In this document: one piece after another, positions 1 through 5,364 of the stretch
How positions within the stretch are numbered: position 1 is the stretch's first letter
Layout of the letters: every line of letters starts with the position of its first letter
Assembly: GCA_964511535.1 (NCBI GenBank)
Contig: CAZEFW010000262.1
Location: 1 to 7,426, forward strand
Reading direction: 5' to 3'
Origin: CAZCFB01 sp964511535
GTDB taxonomy: Bacteria > Myxococcota_A > Polyangia > GCA-2747355 > CAZCFB01
DNA: 7,426 nt
Position numbers and translations under genes: made by a program
The notes under the pieces: generated by a model
What the model was told of the DNA's origin: nothing
What the model saw: the letters and a program-made list of their open reading frames with translations, nothing else
Databases searched by the model: none

Positions 1-1929
1 GTGCGCGTCACCGACGAGTTCATGGAGGCGGTCAACAAGGGGCGGCAGTGGCACCTGCGCGCCGTGACCAACGGCGAGATCCTCGAGACCATCCCGGCGC
101 GCAGCCTCATGCGCACCATCGCCGAGTCGGCCTGGGCCTGCGGCGATCCGGGCATGCAGTACGACACCACCGTCAACTCGTGGCACACCTGCCCCGCGTC
201 GGGGCGGATCAACGCGTCGAACCCGTGCAGCGAGTACATGTTCCTCGACAACAGCGCCTGCAACCTGGCCAGCCTCAACCTGCGCAAGTTCCAGAACGAC
301 GAGGGGCACCTGGACATCGACGCCTTCCGCTGGGCGGTGGACGTCACGGTGCTGGCCCAGGAGATCGTGGTGGACGCGGCGCGCTACCCGACGCCGGAGA
401 TCACCGAGAACAGCAAGCGGTTCCGCCCGCTGGGGCTGGGCTACGCCAACCTCGGCGCGCTGCTCATGAGCCGGGGGCTGCCCTACGACAGCGACGCGGG
501 CCGGGCCTACGCGGCGGCAGTCACCGGGCTGATGCACGGCGAGGCGAACCGCATGAGCGCCATCATCGCCGGCGACCGCGGGCCGTTCGAGACCTTCCAG
601 GTCAACGCGCCGCACATGCTGGCCGTGATGGAGCGGCACCGCCGCGCCCTGGACGACATCGACTCGCCCTTCGTGCCCTACGACCTGATGCAGGAGATCC
701 GCAAGGTGTGGGACGACGTGCTCAGCCTGGGGCTGCAGAACGGCTTCCGTAACGCCCAGGTCACGGTGCTGGCGCCCACGGGCACCATCGCGTTCATGAT
801 GGACTGCGACACCACGGGCATCGAGCCGGACATGGCCCTGGTCAAGTACAAGAAGCTGGTGGGCGGCGGCCTGTTCAAGATTGTCAACGGCACCGTGCCC
901 GAGGCCCTGGAGCGGCTCGGCTACAGCGAGGACGAGCGCCAGGAGATCATCGACTTCATCGAGGACAACGACACCATCGAGGGCGCGCCCTACCTCAAGG
1001 ACGAGCACCTGCCGGTGTTCGACTGCGCGTTCAAGCCGCTCAACGGCGAGCGGTGCATCTCCCACATGGGCCACCTGCGCATGATGGGGGCGGTGCAGAA
1101 CTTCCTCTCCGGCGCCATCAGCAAGACCGTGAACCTGCCCAACGAGGTCACGGTGGAGGACGTGGAGGAGGTCTACATCGAGGCGTGGCGCCTGGGGCTC
1201 AAGGCCATCGCCCTGTATCGCGACGGGTGCAAGCGCATCCAGCCCATGTCGGTGGGCAAGGACGAGGAGGAGGTCACCGAGGAGGAGGCCGCCACGGCCA
1301 AGACCGTGGGGCCGCCCGAGGCGGTGCGCCACAAGCTGCCCGATGAGCGGCTGGCCATCACCCACAAGTTCTCCATCGCCGGGCACGAGGGTTACCTCAC
1401 GGTGGGGTGCTACCCCGACGGGCGCCCGGGCGAGATCTTCATCGTCATGGCCAAGGAGGGCAGCACCATCAGCGGCCTGATGGACAGCTTCGCCCTGGCG
1501 GTGTCGGTGGCGCTGCAGCACGGCACGCCGCTCAAGACGCTGGTGGAGAAGTTCTCATACACCCGGTTCGAGCCCCAGGGCTTCACGGGCAACCCCCAGA
1601 TCCGCAACGCTCACTCGGTGATGGACTACATCTTCCGCTGGCTGAACCTGAAGTTCCCGGGCGGCGTGCTGGAAGGGAGCCACGCGGTGCCGGGCTCGGC
1701 GCCTGACCACCCTGCGGTGCCGGACATCCCGCCTCGCTCGATGGCCGCCGAGGAGAAGACCGAGCCGTTCATGCCGCCAACCACGGCCAGGCCAGCAGTC
1801 GGCAACAGGTCGGCCAGCTTCGTGCGCGAGACCGACGCGCCGCCGTGCCCTGAGTGCGGCTCCATCACAGTGCGCAACGGCGCCTGCCACAAGTGCCTCA
1901 ACTGCGGAGCCACCACCGGCTGTAGCTGA
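1..1929 (+). CDS. nrdJ: Adenosylcobalamin-dependent (class II) ribonucleotide reductase, C-terminal part; 5' end outside window
   Basis: It reduces ribonucleotides to deoxyribonucleotides in the cytosol, using coenzyme B12 to make the thiyl radical, so it needs neither oxygen nor a separate small subunit. The 642 codons seen correspond to the C-terminal part of a family usually well over 800 residues. The GTG at position 1 is most likely an internal valine, because the family reads on through SVRVTDEFMEAV; the N-terminal region with the first redox cysteine is missing. Visible motifs: the finger-loop NPCSEY at residues 74-79 (Cys76 the likely thiyl radical site, Asn74 and Glu78 the usual catalytic partners), Cys87 in ACNLASLNL (second redox cysteine by analogy with class I enzymes), PTGTI at 259-263, DCDTTG from 268, a TSCPD domain at about 455-552, a Pro-rich linker at about 560-612, and a C-terminal zinc-ribbon-like tail (Cys616, 619, 632, 635, plus Cys629 and 641). 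Such tails are thought to help re-reduce the active-site cysteines. The reading frame is intact to TGA at 1927-1929. Confidence 0.96.
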   Translation: MRVTDEFMEAVNKGRQWHLRAVTNGEILETIPARSLMRTIAESAWACGDPGMQYDTTVNSWHTCPASGRINASNPCSEYMFLDNSACNLASLNLRKFQNDEGHLDIDAFRWAVDVTVLAQEIVVDAARYPTPEITENSKRFRPLGLGYANLGALLMSRGLPYDSDAGRAYAAAVTGLMHGEANRMSAIIAGDRGPFETFQVNAPHMLAVMERHRRALDDIDSPFVPYDLMQEIRKVWDDVLSLGLQNGFRNAQVTVLAPTGTIAFMMDCDTTGIEPDMALVKYKKLVGGGLFKIVNGTVPEALERLGYSEDERQEIIDFIEDNDTIEGAPYLKDEHLPVFDCAFKPLNGERCISHMGHLRMMGAVQNFLSGAISKTVNLPNEVTVEDVEEVYIEAWRLGLKAIALYRDGCKRIQPMSVGKDEEEVTEEEAATAKTVGPPEAVRHKLPDERLAITHKFSIAGHEGYLTVGCYPDGRPGEIFIVMAKEGSTISGLMDSFALAVSVALQHGTPLKTLVEKFSYTRFEPQGFTGNPQIRNAHSVMDYIFRWLNLKFPGGVLEGSHAVPGSAPDHPAVPDIPPRSMAAEEKTEPFMPPTTARPAVGNRSASFVRETDAPPCPECGSITVRNGACHKCLNCGATTGCS

Positions 1930-1950
1930 CCCGCCCCACCTCGTGCAGTG

Positions 1951-1976
1951 AGTAGACGCGGCGTCCCGCCGCGTTC
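1951..1976. repeat. Dispersed palindromic hairpin repeat, copy 1
   Basis: It begins 22 bases after the nrdJ stop codon. The arms ACGCGGC (1956-1962) and GCCGCGT (1968-1974) are perfect reverse complements. The flanking loop bases G1963 and C1967 can pair too, giving an 8-bp stem with a TCC loop. The 26 bases match 5324-5349 at 24 positions, and both differences fall at the paired 1963/1967 position. This resembles REP-type or small non-autonomous palindromic elements. The family name and the copy number in the genome cannot be read from one window. Confidence 0.75.
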
Positions 1977-2006
1977 CAGCCAAAGCGTCAAGACGCCGCC
2001 ACCACG

Positions 2007-2033
2007 GGTCAGCGCCCATTTCACTTGCTGACC
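2007..2033. repeat. Inverted repeat, possible bidirectional 3'-end hairpin
   Basis: GGTCAGC (2007-2013) and GCTGACC (2027-2033) are exact reverse complements across a 13-base spacer. G·T pairs could extend the stem on both sides (2006/2034 and 2014/2026). It lies 31 bases past the 3' end of the GST gene on its strand, and about 80 bases past the nrdJ stop on the other. There is no T tract on either side, so a role in ending or protecting the two convergent transcripts is inference. Confidence 0.4.
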
Positions 2034-2064
2034 TCCACCGGGAACCTTGCCGTCCTCCCTCTGA

Positions 2065-2751
2065 TCAGAGCCGGCTGGCCAGCCAGGCCTTTTCACCATC
2101 CCGCGTCTTGATGTTGGCGACGTACTCCCGGTTCAGTTCTTCGATCCCGGGCACCGTGGAGCCCGCCACCGACGGGCGCGCCAGCAGGGCGTCCCGCCAG
2201 GCGGCCACCTTCGGCGTGGCGCTGAACAGGTCGAGCTCCGGCGCGATGCCCTCGACCCAGGTTGCCCGCTGCAGCGCAGGCGCCAGGGTGGCGTCCACCA
2301 GCGAGAAGTCCTCGCCGGCGAAAAACGGGCCGTCTCCCAGCTCATCGTCGAACAACGCCAACGAGCCGCGCAGGGTGCGGGCGCGCTTGATCGCCTCGTC
2401 GTGATCGCCGGCGTACATCAGCTTGTACACGCTCACCAGCAGGTCCGAGGCCACCGCGATCCAGGCCCGGTGTTGGGCGCGAGCCACCGGGTCCGCCGGC
2501 ATCAGCCGCGGCTCGCCCGTGGTCTCGTCCACGAACTCGTTGATGGCCGCCGACTCGAACAGCACGTCGTCGCCCAGCACCAGGATCGGCACCTTGCCCA
2601 GGGGCGACAGCTCCAGGAACCAGTCGGGCTTGTCCTTCAGGTCGATGTACTCGATGTCGTAGGGCACGCCCTTTTCCAGCAGGGTGATGACGCTGCGCTG
2701 GACATAGGGGCAGAGCTTGAAGCTCACCAGCTTGTAGGGGGTGTCGGTCAT
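2065..2751 (-). CDS. Glutathione S-transferase family protein, omega-like (cysteine type)
   Basis: This 228-residue cytosolic protein has the two-domain GST layout. The N-terminal thioredoxin-like half (about 1-80) shows CPYVQR at 14-19, placing Cys14 where omega and beta class enzymes carry the catalytic cysteine; a cis-proline in GKVPIL (Pro55); and the glutathione gamma-glutamyl contact ESAAI (Glu66, Ser67). The helical C-terminal half has the N-capping box DFSLVD (Ser150, Asp153), a folding signature of the family. Cysteine-type GSTs usually act as thiol transferases, dehydroascorbate reductases or glutathionyl lyases rather than conjugating enzymes; the substrate here is unknown. An in-frame ATG at 2763 would add four residues, but its upstream signal sits too close, whereas the ATG at 2751 has GGAGG five bases ahead, so 2751 is preferred. 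It is the last gene of the minus-strand cluster, 67 bases after the carboxyltransferase stop. Confidence 0.9.
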   Translation of the reverse strand: MTDTPYKLVSFKLCPYVQRSVITLLEKGVPYDIEYIDLKDKPDWFLELSPLGKVPILVLGDDVLFESAAINEFVDETTGEPRLMPADPVARAQHRAWIAVASDLLVSVYKLMYAGDHDEAIKRARTLRGSLALFDDELGDGPFFAGEDFSLVDATLAPALQRATWVEGIAPELDLFSATPKVAAWRDALLARPSVAGSTVPGIEELNREYVANIKTRDGEKAWLASRL

Positions 2752-2756
2752 GGGGG

Positions 2757-2761
2757 CCTCC
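2757..2761 (-). promoter_or_regulatory. Ribosome binding site that decides the GST start
   Basis: GGAGG on the minus strand lies five bases before ATG 2751. The competing ATG at 2763 overlaps this site, having only AGGA three bases ahead of it, so the downstream start is favoured. The segment GGAGGCCCCCATGA is nearly identical to that in front of the BKACE gene (GGAGGCCCCATGA). Confidence 0.6.
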
Positions 2762-2818
2762 ATGTTTCCTAAGGCGTCGTGTCTGGTTGGATAGAGCCAC
2801 CAGGGTGCGGCCGGGTTC

Positions 2819-4375
2819 TTAAACGGGCATCACGCCGCGCTTGCGCCAGGGGCGCTCCATCTCCTTGTTCCAGGACCAGCGCAGGCCCTGGGCCAGCACC
2901 TTGCGCGTCTCGCGCGGATCGATGACGTCGTCCACGTAGCCCCAGTTGGCGCTCTTGTGCACCGAGATGTTGCCCTGGATCGCCTCGACCAGCCCCTTCT
3001 TCACCTCCGGAGCGGGCTCCTTCCCGCCGAAGATCTTGGGCCCGGCGATGCCCACCATGCCCTCGGCGCCCATGACCGATATCTCGGCGCCAGGCCAGCC
3101 CACCAGCAGGTCCGGCTCGTACGCCTTGCCGCACATGACGTAGTAGCCGGCGCCGTAGGCCTTGCGCACGATGACCGTCAGCTTGGGCACCGTGGCCGAG
3201 GCCATGACGTGCAGCATCTTGGCCCCGTGGCGGATGATGCCCGCGTGCTCCACCCGGGTGCCCACCATGAAGCCGGGCACGTCCTGGAAGAAGACCAGCG
3301 GGATGTTGAAGGCGTCGCAGATCTGCATGAAGTGGGCTGCCTTGTCGGCGCAGTCCCCGTCGAGCACGCCGCCGGTCTGGCGCGGGTTGTTGGCCACGAT
3401 GCCGCACGGGTAGCCGCCGATGCGCGCCAGGCAGGTGATGATCGGCTTGGCCCACTTGGGCTTGATGTCCAGGTAGCGGCCGTGGTCCACCACGCGCTCG
3501 AGGATGCGGTACATGTCGTACGGCTTGCGCTGCTCCGGCGGCACGATGTCCAGCAGCTCGTCGTCGGCGCGGTCGATGGGATCGTCGCACGGGATGATGG
3601 GCGGCTTCTCCTTGCAGTGCCCCGGCATGTACGACAGGTACTCCTTGATCACCTCCACGCAGGCCTCGTCGGTCTTGACCTCCACGTCGCCCACGCCCGA
3701 CTTGGTGCAGTGGACCTTGCTGCCGCCCAGGGCCTGCTCGGAGATCTCCTCGCCGGTGACCGCCTTGACCAGCGGCGGCCCTGCCAGGGCCATGGAGCCG
3801 ATCTTCTTGACCATCGGCACGAAGTCCGCCAGCCCGGGGATGTACGCCGTGCCCGCGGCGCCGGGGCCCACCATGGCGGAGACCAGCGGCACCACGCCGC
3901 TCATCACCACCTCCTCCTGGAACAGGTAGCCGGTGCCGGCGAAGGTGGAGATCATGTCCGGGTCCTGGCCCATGGGATCGATGCGCGCGCCGGCCGAATC
4001 GATGAACCACACCATCGGCATGCGGCAGCGCAGGGCCAGCTCGCGCAGGCGGGTGACCTTGATCTCGCCCACATGGCCGATGGAGCCGCCCTTGACGGTG
4101 AAGTCGTAAGCCGCGGCCGCGGTCATGCGGCCGTCCACCTCGCCGATGCCGCAGATCACCGCGTCCGCCGCGGGCTTGTCCTTGCCCCACGGCCCCATCT
4201 GGGTGCCGAGGATGCCCACCTCGAAGAACGCTTCGTCGTCGAACAGAAGCCCCAGGCGCTCGCGGGCGGTGAGCTTGCCGCGGCCGTGCTGCTTTTCGAT
4301 CTTGGCCTCGCCGCCCATCTGGCGGATGCGGTCCTTCTCGGCGGCCAGCTGGGCCACCAGGTCTCTCATCTCCAT
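2819..4375 (-). CDS. Acyl-CoA carboxylase carboxyltransferase (beta) subunit, propionyl/methylcrotonyl-CoA carboxylase type
   Basis: This subunit moves a carboxyl group from carboxybiotin to an acyl-CoA. Its 518 residues match the usual length of PccB/MccB-type beta subunits, and both crotonase-like halves are present. The N half has KLTARERLGLLFD (34-46), GGSIGHVGEIK (96-106), SAGARIDP (127-134, the usual SGGARI region) and GPGAAGTAYIPGLADF (170-185). The C half has the VPGFMVGTRVEHAGIIRHGAK segment (366-386), RKAYGAGYYVMCG (404-416), AEISVMGAEG (430-439) and VDDVIDPRETR (481-491). The GAGYYVMCG segment resembles methylcrotonyl-CoA carboxylase (GAGNYGMCG) more than propionyl-CoA carboxylase (GGAYDVM). 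The substrate remains open. ATG 4375 is preferred over ATG 4369 because AGGAG lies six bases before it. It starts nine bases after the BKACE stop, and that stop shares bases with the ribosome binding site, which suggests translational coupling. No biotin carboxylase or biotin carrier gene is in the window. Confidence 0.93.
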   Translation of the reverse strand: MEMRDLVAQLAAEKDRIRQMGGEAKIEKQHGRGKLTARERLGLLFDDEAFFEVGILGTQMGPWGKDKPAADAVICGIGEVDGRMTAAAAYDFTVKGGSIGHVGEIKVTRLRELALRCRMPMVWFIDSAGARIDPMGQDPDMISTFAGTGYLFQEEVVMSGVVPLVSAMVGPGAAGTAYIPGLADFVPMVKKIGSMALAGPPLVKAVTGEEISEQALGGSKVHCTKSGVGDVEVKTDEACVEVIKEYLSYMPGHCKEKPPIIPCDDPIDRADDELLDIVPPEQRKPYDMYRILERVVDHGRYLDIKPKWAKPIITCLARIGGYPCGIVANNPRQTGGVLDGDCADKAAHFMQICDAFNIPLVFFQDVPGFMVGTRVEHAGIIRHGAKMLHVMASATVPKLTVIVRKAYGAGYYVMCGKAYEPDLLVGWPGAEISVMGAEGMVGIAGPKIFGGKEPAPEVKKGLVEAIQGNISVHKSANWGYVDDVIDPRETRKVLAQGLRWSWNKEMERPWRKRGVMPV

Positions 4376-4381
4376 GGGGAT

Positions 4382-4387
4382 CTCCTA
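4382..4387 (-). promoter_or_regulatory. Overlapping BKACE stop codon and carboxyltransferase ribosome binding site
   Basis: On the minus strand TAGGAG contains the TAG stop of the BKACE gene (4387-4385), and AGGAG (4386-4382) sits six bases ahead of the carboxyltransferase ATG. Ribosomes finishing BKACE would be placed directly on the next start, which supports one transcript and coupled translation of the two genes. Confidence 0.65.
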
Positions 4388-5233
4388 TTGGATCTGCAGT
4401 ATCTCTTTGGCCTGCTCAACGGTGGCCGGCTCGCGGCCCACGTCCCTGGCCATGCGCGCGGCCCGGGCCACCAGGTCGCCGTTGGACGACGCCATGCTGC
4501 CGTCGGGCAGGTAGAAGTTGTCCTCCAGGCCGACGCGAACATCGCCACCCAGGGACAGCGCCGCGGCCACCAGGCGCCACTGCTCGCGGCTGATGCCGAT
4601 CACCTTCCAGGTGGAGCCGGCAGGGGCGTTTTCGGCCTGGAACGCCAGATGTCGCGCCGTGGCCTTCATGCCGCCGGTGACGCCGAGGATGAACGAGAAG
4701 TCCAGCGGCGGCTTGAGCAGGCCCATATCCACCAGCGCCTCGCATCCCGCCACATGGCCCGAGTCGAAGCACTCCAGCTCCGGCTTGACCCCGGAGCTGT
4801 TCATGGCTTCGAGCAGGTAGACGATGTCCTTGTACGGGTTGGCGAACACCATGTCGAAGACGAACGCCTTGCGCTTGGCGCTGTACTTGGCGTAGGTCAG
4901 CGAGCCCATGTTCAGCGCGCCGATGTGCGGCTTGTAGCCGGTGATGTGGGCGACGCGCTCCTCCATGGGGATGCCGATGGCGCCGGTGGAGAAGTTGATC
5001 AGCACCGGGCTGGCGGCCTTCACCGCGTCGGCGATCTCGGCGTAGCGCTCGGCCTTGAACGAGGGCGAGCCGTCGTCCTCGCGCGCGTGCAGGTGAACGA
5101 TGGCCGCGCCCGCCTCATGGCAGCGGCGGCACTCCTCGGCGTACTCCGCCGGCGTGTACGGGATGGCCGGGCACTGGTTGCGGTTGGCCAGCACGCCCGA
5201 GACAGCGGCGGTGATGATCACAGCGTCCCTCAT
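4385..5233 (-). CDS. Beta-keto acid cleavage enzyme (BKACE family, formerly DUF849; 3-keto-5-aminohexanoate cleavage-like)
   Basis: Members are zinc TIM-barrel enzymes that condense a beta-keto acid with acetyl-CoA and split it into acetoacetate and a new acyl-CoA. This 282-residue protein shows the family signatures: ITAAVSG near the N-terminus (7-13), the HLHAR zinc motif (His47, His49), INFSTG (79-84, with Ser82), ELECFDSGH (152-160) and VGLEDNFYLPDG (234-245), where Glu237 is the third likely metal ligand and Asp238 an expected catalytic residue. The founding lysine-fermentation enzyme Kce has a glutamate (Glu14) shortly after the first strand; the aligned residue here appears to be Leu15, so a substrate without an amino group is plausible. 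The frame stays open upstream to 5323, but the family start MRDAVIITAA coincides with ATG 5233, four bases after a full AGGAGG. It is first in the minus-strand cluster; its product acyl-CoA could feed the carboxyltransferase encoded next. Confidence 0.92.
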   Translation of the reverse strand: MRDAVIITAAVSGVLANRNQCPAIPYTPAEYAEECRRCHEAGAAIVHLHAREDDGSPSFKAERYAEIADAVKAASPVLINFSTGAIGIPMEERVAHITGYKPHIGALNMGSLTYAKYSAKRKAFVFDMVFANPYKDIVYLLEAMNSSGVKPELECFDSGHVAGCEALVDMGLLKPPLDFSFILGVTGGMKATARHLAFQAENAPAGSTWKVIGISREQWRLVAAALSLGGDVRVGLEDNFYLPDGSMASSNGDLVARAARMARDVGREPATVEQAKEILQIQ

Positions 5234-5269
5234 GGGGCCTCCTCGGCATGTCGTCTTGGGAACGTTGGG

Positions 5270-5275
5270 AGCATA
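5270..5275 (-). promoter_or_regulatory. Possible -10 element for the BKACE operon
   Basis: TATGCT on the minus strand matches four of six bases of the sigma-70 -10 consensus and would give a leader of about 30 bases before ATG 5233. The region 17 bases upstream (TGCCGC) does not resemble a -35 box, so this is only a weak candidate; an activator or another sigma factor may be used. Confidence 0.2.
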
Positions 5276-5292
5276 ACCCAGGAGGGACCGGA

Positions 5293-5340
5293 GCGGCACA
5301 GTAGACGCGGCATCCTGCGGCACAGTAGACGCGGCATCCT
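5293..5340. repeat. Perfect tandem duplication of a 24-bp unit
   Basis: Two exact copies lie head to tail at 5293-5316 and 5317-5340. The unit starts GCGGCACAG and ends GCGGCATCCT, and the next two bases (GC) continue the pattern. The second copy runs into the palindromic repeat at 5324-5349, so the duplication covers its left arm and loop. The first copy has GCGGCAC where the right arm should be and cannot form the hairpin. This suggests partial duplication of the element by slippage or recombination. Confidence 0.85.
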
Positions 5341-5349
5341 GCCGCGTTC
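5324..5349. repeat. Dispersed palindromic hairpin repeat, copy 2
   Basis: The arms ACGCGGC (5329-5335) and GCCGCGT (5341-5347) are perfect reverse complements. A5336 and T5340 add an eighth pair around a TCC loop. It matches the copy at 1951-1976 at 24 of 26 positions in the same orientation, and the two differences are at the facing stem positions 5336 and 5340 (A:T here, G:C in copy 1). It sits just upstream of the lipoprotein gene, 15 bases before its ATG. Confidence 0.75.
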
Positions 5350-5351
5350 AC

Positions 5352-5357
5352 TATCAT
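5352..5357 (+). promoter_or_regulatory. Possible -10 element of the lipoprotein gene (leaderless start)
   Basis: TATCAT matches five of six bases of the -10 consensus. Normal spacing would place transcription start at about 5364-5365, on or next to the ATG. No Shine-Dalgarno sequence is visible before that ATG, which is consistent with a leaderless message. There is no recognisable -35 box: the matching position lies inside the palindromic repeat. Confidence 0.35.
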
Positions 5358-5364
5358 CAACAGC

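Larger units (their letters stand above)
1930..2064. other. Convergent intergenic region between nrdJ and the GST gene
   Basis: These 135 bases separate the nrdJ stop from the stop of the oppositely oriented GST gene. No gene is visible. The gap holds a 26-bp palindromic repeat (1951-1976), a second inverted repeat (2007-2033), and an 8-bp arm at 1992-1999 (GACGCCGC) that is the exact reverse complement of 1958-1965 and could therefore compete with the first hairpin. None of these is followed by a run of T on either strand, so a classical Rho-independent terminator cannot be claimed, although structured RNA in a convergent gap is a reasonable place for transcription to end. Confidence 0.7.
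5234..5364. other. Divergent intergenic region between BKACE and the WD40 lipoprotein gene
   Basis: These 131 bases must carry the promoters for both directions. The BKACE side holds AGGAGG (5243-5238, minus), a possible minus-strand -10 element TATGCT (5275-5270) with no convincing -35 partner, and two direct copies of TTGGGA nine bases apart (5256-5261 and 5265-5270). The right half is filled by the 24-bp tandem duplication and the palindromic repeat, ending in a possible plus-strand -10 element. The frame open through this gap on the minus strand (to 5323) looks non-coding. Confidence 0.6.

Noticed and set aside
1..3. GTG at the window edge as a true nrdJ start codon
   Set aside because: Family members continue upstream with a long N-terminal region that includes a redox cysteine, and the sequence here begins in the middle of a conserved motif; the gene is cut by the window.
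2073..2084. 12-bp perfect palindrome GGCTGGCCAGCC near the 3' end of the GST gene
   Set aside because: It lies wholly inside the coding sequence, has no loop, and such runs are common in GC-rich coding DNA; no terminator or binding site can be claimed.
2769..4190. 473-codon open frame on the minus strand, overlapping the carboxyltransferase gene in another frame
   Set aside because: Gly/Arg/His-rich composition with no family motif; the overlapping frame is a clear full-length carboxylase subunit.
5234..5323. Extended N-terminus for the BKACE protein, from an ATG at 5323
   Set aside because: The extra 30 residues are encoded within the tandem repeats and have no family similarity, whereas ATG 5233 follows a full AGGAGG and begins with the family's first strand.
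5293..5342. Possible CRISPR array
   Set aside because: The two 24-bp copies are directly adjacent with no spacer between them, and there are no cas genes in the window.
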